The notes under the pieces were generated by a model that worked only from the letters and a program-made list of their open reading frames with translations, did no database searches and was not told the origin of the DNA. Of a stretch of DNA of 64,000 nt, positions 39,568-47,252 are shown piece by piece (within the stretch, counting starts at the first letter, position 1; every line of letters begins with the position of its first letter). The stretch is from contig CAVTFQ010000004.1 of the NCBI GenBank assembly GCA_963734055.1, positions 595,066 through 659,065 on the forward strand. Direction: 5' to 3'. The stretch is from CAIWHR01 sp963734055. Lineage in GTDB: Bacteria > Pseudomonadota > Gammaproteobacteria > Burkholderiales > Casimicrobiaceae. The position numbers and the translations under genes were made by a program.

Positions 39568-39641
39568 TGGGGAGTCGCCAAGTTGGTTAAGGCACCGGAT
39601 TTTGATTCCGGCATTCGAGGGTTCGAATCCTTCCTCCCCAG
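39568..39641 (+). tRNA. glnX: tRNA-Gln (anticodon TTG)
   Basis: The sequence folds as a standard cloverleaf: acceptor arms TGGGGAG (39568-39574) and CTCCCCA (39634-39640), anticodon stem CCGGA/TCCGG around loop TTTTGAT with anticodon TTG at 39602-39604, and T-arm with GTTCGAATC. The weak U-A first pair is typical of tRNA-Gln. The 3' CCA is not encoded. It lies between ispE and prs, a common betaproteobacterial location. Confidence 0.95.
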
Positions 39642-39703
39642 CCCTTTCTACACCGCCGCGCCGGGCGAGTTCGTCCGGCCGGTCGGCTAGCGCCGGTGCC
39701 GCG

Positions 39704-40654
39704 ATGGCATTCGAGCGCATGAGGGTGTTCACCGGCAACGCGAATCCGAAGCTCGCGGAGGCGGTGTGCCGGCACCTCAACGTCAGCCTCGGGCGCTGCG
39801 TCGTCGGCAAGTTCTCCGACGGCGAAGTGATGGTCGAGCTGCTCGAGAACGTCCGCGGCCGCGACGCCTTCATGCTGCAGTCGACGTGCGCCCCGACCAA
39901 CGACAGCCTGATGGAGATCATGGTGATGGCCGATGCGCTGAAGCGCGCGTCGACGGGCCGCATCACCGCGTGCATCCCGTACTTCGGCTACGCGCGGCAG
40001 GACCGGCGCCCCCGCTCCGCCCGCGTGCCGATCACGGCGAAAGTGATCGCCGACATGCTGACGACCGTCGGCGTCGATCGCGTGATGGTGATGGACCTCC
40101 ACGCCGACCAGATCCAGGGCTTCTTCAACATCCCGGTCGACAACATCTACGCGACGCCGATCCTGCTGGGCGACCTGTGGAAGCAGAACTACGAGGACCT
40201 GCTCGTCGTCTCGCCCGACGTGGGCGGCGTCGTTCGCGCGCGTGCGATCGCGAAGCGGCTCGACTCCGATCTCGCGATCATCGACAAGCGCCGCCCGCGC
40301 GCCAACGTCGCCGAAGTGATGAACATCATCGGCGACGTCGCCGGGCGCACGTGCGTGATCATGGACGACATCGTCGACACGGCGAATACGCTCTGCAAGG
40401 CCGCGACGGCGCTGAAGGAGCACGGGGCGAGGAAAGTCGTCGCCTATTGCACGCACCCCGTCCTGTCCGGGGGCGCGGTCCCCCGCATCGCCGATTCGGA
40501 GCTCGACGAGATCGTCGTCACCGACACGATCCCGCTCACCGAGGAAGCGCGCGCGTGCCCGCGGATCCGGCAGCTCTCGTGCGCCCAGCTCCTGGCCGAG
40601 ACGATGACGCGCGTGTCGAACGAGGAGTCGGTGTCCTCGCTGTTTACGGAATAG
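39704..40654 (+). CDS. prs: Ribose-phosphate pyrophosphokinase
   Basis: The 316-residue PRPP synthase has FTGNANPKLAEAVCRHL, the catalytic flap region YFGYARQDRRPRSARVPI, the PRPP signature MDLHADQIQGFFNIPVDN and the ribose-phosphate loop VIMDDIVDTANT. It makes PRPP for nucleotides, His and Trp. The start at 39704 follows tRNA-Gln by 62 bases, so the tRNA and prs may share a transcript. Confidence 0.98.
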   Translation: MAFERMRVFTGNANPKLAEAVCRHLNVSLGRCVVGKFSDGEVMVELLENVRGRDAFMLQSTCAPTNDSLMEIMVMADALKRASTGRITACIPYFGYARQDRRPRSARVPITAKVIADMLTTVGVDRVMVMDLHADQIQGFFNIPVDNIYATPILLGDLWKQNYEDLLVVSPDVGGVVRARAIAKRLDSDLAIIDKRRPRANVAEVMNIIGDVAGRTCVIMDDIVDTANTLCKAATALKEHGARKVVAYCTHPVLSGGAVPRIADSELDEIVVTDTIPLTEEARACPRIRQLSCAQLLAETMTRVSNEESVSSLFTE

Positions 40655-40752
40655 CGCCGCGAGCGGCGAGCCGGGGCGAGCGCTCGCGAGTCGGCGCTCC
40701 GGCCGACCGCCCGGCGTAACGAATGAATCTGGCGGAGCGGAGGTCGCCGAAT

Positions 40753-41520
40753 ATGCAGGACACACTCTCCAGGGACCTCGCGGGCAAGGCGGTGCTGATC
40801 ACCGGCGCGTCGACGGGCATCGGCGCTGCGACTGCCCGCGCGTTCGCGGCGTGCGGGGCGCACGTCGCGATCCACTACAACGCGAGCCGCGACGCGGCCG
40901 AGGCGCTCGCGGCAGAGATCGGCGCGGGCGCCTTCACGGTCGGCGGCGACTTCGCGGCGGGGGGCGTGGCGCGCGACGTGGTCGCGAAGGCGGCGGCGCG
41001 CCTGGGTCGGCTCGACGTGCTCGTGAACAATGCGGGCGGCCTCGTCAAGCGGGTTCCGATCGCGGAGGTCACCGAAGAAATCTTCGACGCGGTGGTCGAC
41101 CTCAACGTGCGCTCGCTCGTGATGGCGAGTTCGGCCGCGGTGCCGCACCTCAAGGCCGCGGGCGGAGGATCGATCATCAACGTCACGAGCATCGCCGCCC
41201 GCAACGGCGGCGCGAACGGCGCGACGATGTACGCCGCGGCGAAGGGCTTCGTTTCCACGTTCACCCGCGGCCTCGCGAAGGAAGTCGTCAAGGACGGCAT
41301 CCGGGTGAACGCCGTCTCGCCGGGCGTGATCGCGACGCCCTTCCACGAGCGCTACTCGACGCCGGCGATGCTCGAGACCATGCGTGCGCAGATCCCGATG
41401 GCGCGGCTCGGCACGGCCGACGAATGCTCGGGTGCTTTCCTCTTCCTCGCGGCGCCTTCACTGTCGGGGTACATGACGGGCCAGATCCTCGAGGTCAACG
41501 GCGGCCAGTACATGCCGTAG
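40753..41520 (+). CDS. Short-chain dehydrogenase/reductase
   Basis: A 255-residue SDR-fold oxidoreductase with cofactor loop ITGASTGIGAATARAF, NNAG motif LVNNAGG, catalytic Ser in NVTSIAARNGG and YxxxK in MYAAAKGF. The catalytic tyrosine position reads MYAAAK, as in classical SDRs. The substrate is not evident; FabG-like sugar or keto-ester reductases look similar. The ATG at 40753 is chosen because GGAGCGGAGG lies upstream; another ATG is 30 bases earlier. It interrupts the usual prs-rplY adjacency, so it is probably an insertion in this lineage. Confidence 0.88.
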   Translation: MQDTLSRDLAGKAVLITGASTGIGAATARAFAACGAHVAIHYNASRDAAEALAAEIGAGAFTVGGDFAAGGVARDVVAKAAARLGRLDVLVNNAGGLVKRVPIAEVTEEIFDAVVDLNVRSLVMASSAAVPHLKAAGGGSIINVTSIAARNGGANGATMYAAAKGFVSTFTRGLAKEVVKDGIRVNAVSPGVIATPFHERYSTPAMLETMRAQIPMARLGTADECSGAFLFLAAPSLSGYMTGQILEVNGGQYMP

Positions 41521-41538
41521 ACCGGCCCGCCCGACGGG

Positions 41539-41568
41539 TTGTCAGCGCGCGCCGTTTCCAGTTATAAT
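41539..41568 (+). promoter_or_regulatory. Promoter of rplY
   Basis: TTGTCA (41539-41544), an 18-base spacer and a perfect TATAAT (41563-41568) form a strong sigma-70 promoter. It is 186 bases before the rplY start, so the mRNA has a long leader that includes the inverted repeat at 41637-41719. Confidence 0.8.
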
Positions 41569-41636
41569 TCAAAGCTTTCCCGGGCCGCGGACGAGGGCCG
41601 CGCCGCCCGGATGTCGCCAACCGCGGACGACCGCGG

Positions 41637-41719
41637 AAAAGTGGGGTCAGACTCGACTTTCGCTCGATTTCCCCGACGGACCGACGCGGAAGGGGAAAGT
41701 CGAGTCTGACCCCACTTTT
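41637..41719. repeat. REP-like element: perfect 25-bp inverted repeat in the rplY leader
   Basis: The arms 41637-41661 and 41695-41719 are perfect reverse complements over 25 bases (core GTGGGGTCAGACTCGACTTT), with a 33-base loop. From memory, GTGGGGTCAGAC-type repeats are common in betaproteobacteria and often lie beside REP-associated tyrosine transposases (RAYTs); no such gene is in the window. Transcribed from the rplY promoter it would form a very stable hairpin before the ribosome-binding site. Confidence 0.85.
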
Positions 41720-41753
41720 CACCCGGAAGGCCGCAGACATCGGGAGTCGCACC

Positions 41754-42491
41754 ATGCCGATCGAATTCACCGCGTACGCGCGGACGCTTGAGGGCCGCGG
41801 CGCGAGCCGCAGGATGCGCCGCGCCGGCAAGGCGCCGGGCATCGTCTACGGCGGCGCTGGCGCGCCGGAGCCGATCGAGCTCGACCACAACGCGCTCTTC
41901 CATGCGCTCCGCAACGAGGCGTTCCACGCGTCGATCCTCGCGATGAAGCTTGGCGGGAACACGACCAAGGTGCTTCTGCGCGACGTGCAGATGCATCCGT
42001 TCAAGAACGAGATCCTGCACGTCGACTTCCAGCGCGTCGACGAGAACCGCCGGATTCACGTGAAGGTGCCGCTGCACTTCGTCAACGGCGAGACATCGCC
42101 CGCGGTCAAGCTGTCCGGCGCGATCGTGAGCCACGTGACGAACGAGCTCGACGTCTCATGCCTGCCGAGGGACCTGCCCGAGTTCATCCTGGTCGACCTG
42201 GCGACGCTCGACGTCGGGCATTCGATCCACGTGTCGGCCCTGAAGCTGCCGCCGGGGGTGACCGTCGTCGTCCGCGGTAAGCTCGATCCGGTCGTTGCCG
42301 CGGCCGTCGTGCCGAAGGCGCACGTCGAAGAGGAAGCGGCGGCGGCCGAGGCTGCCGCGGGCGCCGAGGCGGCCGCCCCGGGCGCCGCGCCGGCTCCCGG
42401 AGCGCCGGGCGCGGCTCCTGCGGCCGAGGCGAAGCCGGCCGAGAAGGGTGCCGAGAAGAAGGAAGGCGGCAAGGACGACAGGAAGAAGTAA
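41754..42491 (+). CDS. rplY: 50S ribosomal protein L25 (Ctc type)
   Basis: A 245-residue long-form L25: the N-terminal 5S rRNA-binding domain (GRGASRRMRRAGKAPGIVYGG), the TL5/Ctc middle domain (VHVKVPLHFVNGETSP) and an unusually Ala/Pro/Glu-rich tail ending in Lys-rich GGKDDRKK. It binds 5S rRNA in the large subunit. It precedes pth, the universal pairing. It has its own promoter and terminator, and a 25-bp hairpin in its leader. Confidence 0.95.
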   Translation: MPIEFTAYARTLEGRGASRRMRRAGKAPGIVYGGAGAPEPIELDHNALFHALRNEAFHASILAMKLGGNTTKVLLRDVQMHPFKNEILHVDFQRVDENRRIHVKVPLHFVNGETSPAVKLSGAIVSHVTNELDVSCLPRDLPEFILVDLATLDVGHSIHVSALKLPPGVTVVVRGKLDPVVAAAVVPKAHVEEEAAAAEAAAGAEAAAPGAAPAPGAPGAAPAAEAKPAEKGAEKKEGGKDDRKK

Positions 42492-42514
42492 CCGTCGCGT
42501 CGTGCCTGCACGAG

Positions 42515-42546
42515 GGCCCGCCGCGGGCATCCCGGCGGGCCTTTTT
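42515..42546 (+). terminator. Rho-independent terminator after rplY
   Basis: A nine-base stem (GGCCCGCCG at 42515-42523 with CGGCGGGCC at 42533-42541), nine-base loop, then TTTTT. It separates rplY from pth. Confidence 0.88.
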
Positions 42547-42584
42547 GCTGCGCCTTCGACCGCCGACCTGCTTCCCTCATCGAC

Positions 42585-43193
42585 ATGGACGCCACGATCC
42601 GTCTCGTCGTCGGACTCGGCAATCCGGGCCGCGAGCACGAAGCCACGCGGCACAACGCCGGGTTCTGGTTCGTCGACGCGCTCGCGTCGCGCCTGGGCTG
42701 CACGCTCACGGCCGAGGGCCGATTCCACGGTCGCGTCGCGCGTGCCGCAACGGATCTCCGCCTGCTCGAGCCGAGCACGTACATGAACCTTTCGGGGCGC
42801 GCGGTGGCCGCGCTGTCGAGATACTTCGCGATCGCGCCCGCCGAGATCCTGGTCGCGCACGACGAGCTCGACCTCCCGCCCGGCGAGGCGAAGATGAAAT
42901 TCGGCGGCGGCACCGCGGGGCACAACGGGCTCCGCGACGTCGACGCGCAGCTCGGCACGGCGGAATTCTGGCGGCTGCGTCTCGGCATCGGCCATCCGCG
43001 AGATTCGGCGATCCCGCAGCAGGAGGTCGTCGACTACGTGCTGCGTCCGCCGGCGGCGGCCGAGCGTGCGCTGATCGCCGGCGCGATCGAGCGCAGCCTC
43101 GACGCGTGGCCCGCGATCGCCGCGGGCGACATGAACCGCGCCATGCAGCTGCTGCACACGAAGGAAGCCGGGAACGGCAAAGGGACGCCATGA
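42585..43193 (+). CDS. pth: Peptidyl-tRNA hydrolase
   Basis: The 202-residue protein has VVGLGNPGREHEATRHNAGF with the catalytic His, LEPSTYMNLSGRAV, the AHDELDLPPGEAKMKFGGG segment with the catalytic Asp, and GHNGLRDV. It recycles stalled peptidyl-tRNA. Its stop overlaps the ychF start, so these two are coupled. Confidence 0.98.
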   Translation: MDATIRLVVGLGNPGREHEATRHNAGFWFVDALASRLGCTLTAEGRFHGRVARAATDLRLLEPSTYMNLSGRAVAALSRYFAIAPAEILVAHDELDLPPGEAKMKFGGGTAGHNGLRDVDAQLGTAEFWRLRLGIGHPRDSAIPQQEVVDYVLRPPAAAERALIAGAIERSLDAWPAIAAGDMNRAMQLLHTKEAGNGKGTP

Positions 43194-44284
43194 GCATGAA
43201 ATGCGGCATCGTCGGAATGCCGAACGTCGGCAAGTCGACGCTCTTCAACGCGCTCACGCGGGCGGGGATCGCGGCCGAGAACTACCCGTTCTGCACGATC
43301 GACCCGAACCTCGGCATCGTCGAGGTGCCCGATCCGCGGCTCGCGGCGCTCGCGGCGATCGCGCATCCCGAGAAGGTGATCCCGGCGACCGTCGAGTTCG
43401 TCGACATCGCGGGTCTCGTCGCCGGCGCATCGAAGGGGGAGGGCCTCGGCAACCAGTTCCTGGCCACGATCCGCGAGACCGACGCGATCGCGCACGTCGT
43501 CCGTTGCTTCGAGGACGACAACGTCGTGCACGTCGCAGGCAAGGTCGACCCGGTGTCGGACATCGAGACGATCAATACGGAGCTCGCGCTCGCGGATCTC
43601 GCCTCGGTCGAGAAGCAGCTCCAGAAGCACGAGCGCGCGGCGAAGGCCGGCGGCGACAAGGAGTCGCAGCGGATCGTCGCCGCCTTGAGGAAGGTCGAGG
43701 CCGTGCTCGATCGCGGGCGCCCCGCGCGCTCGGCCGAGCTCTATCACGAGGAGCAGGAGACGCTGCGCGCGTTCTTCCTCCTGACGATGAAGCCCACGAT
43801 GTACGTCGCGAACGTCGCGGAGCACGGCTTCCGCGACAACCCGCTGCTCCGCGCGGTCGAGGCGCATGCGGCGAAGGAGGGCGCGCCGGTCGTCCCGGTC
43901 TGCGCCGCGCTCGAGGCGGAGATCGCCGATCTCGACGGCGACGACAAGCTCGCGTTCCTCTCCGATCTCGGGCTGACCGAGCCTGGGCTCGATCGCGTGA
44001 TCCACGCCGGCTACAAGCTGCTCGGGCTCGAAACGTACTTCACCGCGGGGCCCAAGGAAGTGCGCGCGTGGACGATCCACGCGGGCGCCACGGCGCCGCA
44101 GGCCGCCGGCGTGATTCACACCGATTTCGAGCGCGGGTTCATCCGCGCCGAGGTGATCGGCTTCGCCGACTTTGTCGCGTGCAAGGGCGAGCACGGCGCG
44201 AAGGAACACGGGAAGATGCGGGTCGAGGGGCGGGAATACGTCGTCAAGGACGGCGACGTGATGCATTTCCGCTTCAACGTCTGA
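43190..44284 (+). CDS. ychF: Redox-regulated ATPase YchF
   Basis: The 364-residue OBG-family protein begins KCGIVGMPNVGKSTLFNALT and has FVDIAGLVAGASKGEGLGNQFL and the C-terminal TGS domain (YFTAGPKEVRAWTIHAGATAPQAAGVIHTDF). Its family hydrolyses ATP rather than GTP and acts in stress and ribosome-related processes. It overlaps pth by four bases and dapF by one. Confidence 0.97.
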   Translation: MSMKCGIVGMPNVGKSTLFNALTRAGIAAENYPFCTIDPNLGIVEVPDPRLAALAAIAHPEKVIPATVEFVDIAGLVAGASKGEGLGNQFLATIRETDAIAHVVRCFEDDNVVHVAGKVDPVSDIETINTELALADLASVEKQLQKHERAAKAGGDKESQRIVAALRKVEAVLDRGRPARSAELYHEEQETLRAFFLLTMKPTMYVANVAEHGFRDNPLLRAVEAHAAKEGAPVVPVCAALEAEIADLDGDDKLAFLSDLGLTEPGLDRVIHAGYKLLGLETYFTAGPKEVRAWTIHAGATAPQAAGVIHTDFERGFIRAEVIGFADFVACKGEHGAKEHGKMRVEGREYVVKDGDVMHFRFNV

Positions 44285-45126
44285 TGGCGAAGCTCCGGTT
44301 CACCAAGATGGAGGGCCTCGGCAACGACTTCGTCGTGCTCGACGGCATCCATCAGCGGGTGGAGCTCGGAGCCGCCGAGCTCCGCCGCCTCGCCGACCGC
44401 CGCTACGGGGTCGGCTGCGACCAGGTCCTAGTCGTCGAGCGGCCGACGCGAGCCGGCGTCGATTTCCGCTACCGGATCTGGAACGCCGACGGGGGCGAGG
44501 TCGGGCAGTGCGGCAACGGCGCGCGCTGTTTCGTCAAGTTCGTGCGCGAGCGCGGGCTCACCGACAAGCGTCGGATCCTCGTGGAAACGGCCGGCGGCAC
44601 GATCGCCCCCGAGCTCGTCGACGGCGGCCTCGTGGCGGTCGACATGGGCGTGCCCCGGTTCGCGGCGGCGGACATCCCGTTTATCGGCGAGGGCGACGCG
44701 GCGGTGCGCACGCTCGACCTCGACGGCCAAGCGCTCGAGGTCTCGCTCGTCTCGATGGGCAATCCGCATGCGGTTCAGGTCGTCGTCGACGTGGACCGCG
44801 CGCCCGTCGCGACGCAGGGCCCCGAGCTCGAGCGTGACCCGCGCTTCCCGGAGCGGGTCAATGCGGGCTACATGCAGGTCGTGGATCGCGCTACCATTCG
44901 CCTGCGCGTGTGGGAGCGCGGTGCGGGGGAGACGCCGGCGTGCGGTACCGGCGCGTGCGCCGCGGTGGTGGCCGGCGTGAGGCGCGGCCTTCTCGACTCG
45001 CGCGTGCGGGTGGAAACGCGCGGCGGGGCGCTGATCGTCGCGTGGCGCGGGCCGGGCGAACCGGTGACGATGACCGGGCCCGCGACGACGGTGTACGAAG
45101 GTGAATGGGAGGTGACCGCCGGGTGA
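44284..45126 (+). CDS. dapF: Diaminopimelate epimerase
   Basis: The 280-residue protein has both catalytic cysteine motifs: ADGGEVGQCGNGARCF and ETPACGTGACAAVVAG, plus FTKMEGLGNDFVVLD at the start and SMGNPHAV in the middle. It interconverts LL- and meso-diaminopimelate for lysine and peptidoglycan. The ATG overlaps the ychF stop (TGATG), so it is coupled to ychF here. Confidence 0.98.
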   Translation: MAKLRFTKMEGLGNDFVVLDGIHQRVELGAAELRRLADRRYGVGCDQVLVVERPTRAGVDFRYRIWNADGGEVGQCGNGARCFVKFVRERGLTDKRRILVETAGGTIAPELVDGGLVAVDMGVPRFAAADIPFIGEGDAAVRTLDLDGQALEVSLVSMGNPHAVQVVVDVDRAPVATQGPELERDPRFPERVNAGYMQVVDRATIRLRVWERGAGETPACGTGACAAVVAGVRRGLLDSRVRVETRGGALIVAWRGPGEPVTMTGPATTVYEGEWEVTAG

Positions 45127-45147
45127 AGCGCGGCCCGCGGCAGGACG

Positions 45148-45831
45148 ATGGAACACGCGAACAAGACAGGGCCCGCGATGGACGCCGACGCCGTCGCGCG
45201 CTACCTGAAGGACAATCCCGCTTTCTTCGAGCACTACGCCGACCTGATCGCGGAGATCTTCGTTCCGCACCCCCACGGCGGCCATGCGATCCCGATCGCC
45301 GAACGCCAGATCGTCGCGCTGCGCGAGAAGAACGCGGAGCTCGAGAGCAGGCTGCGCGAGCTGATCAAGTTCGGCGGAGAGAACGACCAGATCGGCGAGA
45401 AGGTACATCGCTCGACGCTCGCGCTCTTCGCCGCGCCCGACCTCGAAACGACGCTCGCGGTGCTCTACCACAGCCTGACGGAGGACTTCGGCGTCCCGCA
45501 GGCCGCGTGCCGGCTGTGGGGGCGCGTGCCCGAGCAATCCTACCTGCCCGAGCTCGCGGCGACGACGCTCGAGCTCCGTGAGTACGCCGATCAGATCGGG
45601 GCGCCGTACTGCGGTCCGCTGCCCCCGTTCGAGTCGCGCGATTGGTTCGAGCACGGCGACGCGTGCCGGTCGTTCGCGTTCCTGCCGCTGCGCACCGCGC
45701 ACACGTTTGGGCTTCTCGGCCTCGCGAGCGAGGATCCGGAGCGCTTCCACGCCGGGATGGGCACGATGTACCTGACGCGGCTCGCGGAGCTCGCGAGCGT
45801 CGCGACCGCGCGCTACCTGCCTCCGGTTTAG
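45148..45831 (+). CDS. DUF484 family protein
   Basis: A 227-residue cytoplasmic protein: N-terminal VARYLKDNPAFFEHYADLIAEI, a short coiled coil (IAERQIVALREKNAELESRLREL), then a GAF-like domain (AFLPLRTAHTFGLLGLASEDPERFHAGMGTMYLTRL). This is the DUF484 protein encoded between dapF and xerC in many proteobacteria. The GAF-like part suggests ligand sensing; its role is unknown. It is ten bases upstream of xerC. Confidence 0.9.
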   Translation: MEHANKTGPAMDADAVARYLKDNPAFFEHYADLIAEIFVPHPHGGHAIPIAERQIVALREKNAELESRLRELIKFGGENDQIGEKVHRSTLALFAAPDLETTLAVLYHSLTEDFGVPQAACRLWGRVPEQSYLPELAATTLELREYADQIGAPYCGPLPPFESRDWFEHGDACRSFAFLPLRTAHTFGLLGLASEDPERFHAGMGTMYLTRLAELASVATARYLPPV

Positions 45832-45840
45832 CCCGCGCCG

Positions 45841-46764
45841 ATGCGCAAGACCCGGTCGACCCTGCCCCCGGCGATGCCGCGGGGCAGCGCGACGCTCGTC
45901 GAGTCGTTCGGGGAATCCCTGCTCGGGCGTCCGGCGCACACGCGCGCGGCGTACGTGCGCGACGCGACGGTGCTCGCGCTGGCAGCGGGCGACGCTCCGC
46001 TCGCGAAGCTCCGGGCGCAGGATCTGCGCCGGTTGCTCGCCGCCCTGCACGGTCGTGGCCTCTCGGGGCGAAGCCTCGCGCGGATGCTCTCGTCGTGGCG
46101 CGCGTTCTACCGTTTCCTGCTCGAGCGGGATCCCTCGCTCGCCGAGAATCCCTGCGCCGGACTGCGGCCGCCGCGCTCGCCGCGGCGATTGCCGAAGGCG
46201 CTTTCACCCGACGAAGCGATGCGGCTCCTCGAGTTCGACGACAAGGACCCGCTCGCGTTGCGCGACCGCGCGCTCTTCGAGCTCGCGTACTCGTCCGGAC
46301 TTCGTCTCGCGGAGCTCACCGGCGCCGACGTCGATCGCCTCGATCTCGCGCATGGCGAGGTGCGGGTCTGGGGCAAGGGCGAAAAGGAGCGGATCGTGCC
46401 GGTCGGCGCGGCAGCGCGTGCGGCGCTCTCGGCGTGGCTCCAGGTCCGAGGGGCGCTGGCCCGGCCGGGCACGACGGCACTGTTCGTAGGTCGTGCGGGA
46501 ACCCGCGTCACTCCGCGCTCGATCGAGCGCCGCCTCGCTGCGCTCGCTGGAAGGCAGGGGCTTGCCCAGCACGTGCACCCGCATATGCTGCGCCACTCGT
46601 TCGCGTCGCACGTGCTGCAATCCTCGGGCGACCTGCGTGCGGTCCAGGAGATGCTCGGCCACGCGAGCATCGCGTCGACGCAGGTGTACACGCATCTCGA
46701 CTTCCAGGCGCTCGCGCAGGCCTACGACCGCGCCCACCCCCGCGCCAGGCGCACCCGGAGGTAG
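45841..46764 (+). CDS. xerC: Tyrosine recombinase XerC
   Basis: The 307-residue recombinase has an N-terminal core-binding domain and a catalytic domain with the first Arg in YSSGLRLAELTG, the basic residue in WGKGEKERIVP, HMLRHSFASHVLQSSGDLR with the His-x-x-Arg, and the nucleophile Tyr in ASTQVYTHLDF. With XerD it resolves chromosome dimers at dif. Its position in dapF-DUF484-xerC and complete motifs mark it as the housekeeping XerC rather than a mobile-element integrase. Confidence 0.96.
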   Translation: MRKTRSTLPPAMPRGSATLVESFGESLLGRPAHTRAAYVRDATVLALAAGDAPLAKLRAQDLRRLLAALHGRGLSGRSLARMLSSWRAFYRFLLERDPSLAENPCAGLRPPRSPRRLPKALSPDEAMRLLEFDDKDPLALRDRALFELAYSSGLRLAELTGADVDRLDLAHGEVRVWGKGEKERIVPVGAAARAALSAWLQVRGALARPGTTALFVGRAGTRVTPRSIERRLAALAGRQGLAQHVHPHMLRHSFASHVLQSSGDLRAVQEMLGHASIASTQVYTHLDFQALAQAYDRAHPRARRTRR

Positions 46765-47252
46765 CCAGGTCGCGCGGCTCGGGAGCCGCATGGCGGACGA
46801 GGGCTTGTCGTCGACAAGGTCTTCACGCCGCGGATCTCTTCCCACGCGAGTCGACCCGGGAATCGCGGTTCCTGAGAGTCGTTCGCAATGCGCCGTTCGG
46901 GCCGTCGCGCCTCTCAAGATTACGGCGAGCGGTCGGCCGTCCTGTAGTTGACATGCGGTAGTCACGCGCACGCCCTTTTCTTTTCAGCGGCTTGCAGCGA
47001 CGACCGCTCGTCGGCTGACCCCACGGAGCGCTTGGCGCAGGGGTTGCAATTTATGCAACCGTCATGCAACCTACCTATGCAATTGTCATAGGCGGGGTTC
47101 CTCCACCACGTTGCCCGGGAGTGGCGCGCGGTGGCCGGATTGACGTCATTCCCCGTTCGTGCCGGCGCGCGGCCCCGCCCTGCAGGGCCTGCGCTCCCCC
47201 GGAAGGGAGGCTTCCGGAGCCGGCGCGGCGGGCCTTCGAGACGAGGTCGTCC
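46765..47252 (+). promoter_or_regulatory. Non-coding leader of the DUF1800/DUF1501 pair with TGCAA palindromes
   Basis: This 488-base gap has no convincing gene. Near its centre is a cluster of palindromes: GGTTGCA-attta-TGCAACC (47042-47060), another TGCAACC at 47065-47071, and CCTATG-caattgt-CATAGG (47074-47092), with TGCAA half-sites about 11-13 bases apart. A TTGACA at 46948-46953 lacks a good -10. The cluster lies about 160-210 bases before the DUF1800 start and is a likely operator array for an unidentified regulator. Confidence 0.45.

Noticed and set aside
39568..39641. tRNA-Gln as an integration site
   Set aside because: The flanking order ispE-tRNA-prs is intact and no integrase or repeated tRNA end is nearby.
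45841..46764. XerC as integrase of the 56.8-kb island
   Set aside because: It is in the conserved dapF-DUF484-xerC context, 10 kb from the island, and has the housekeeping form.
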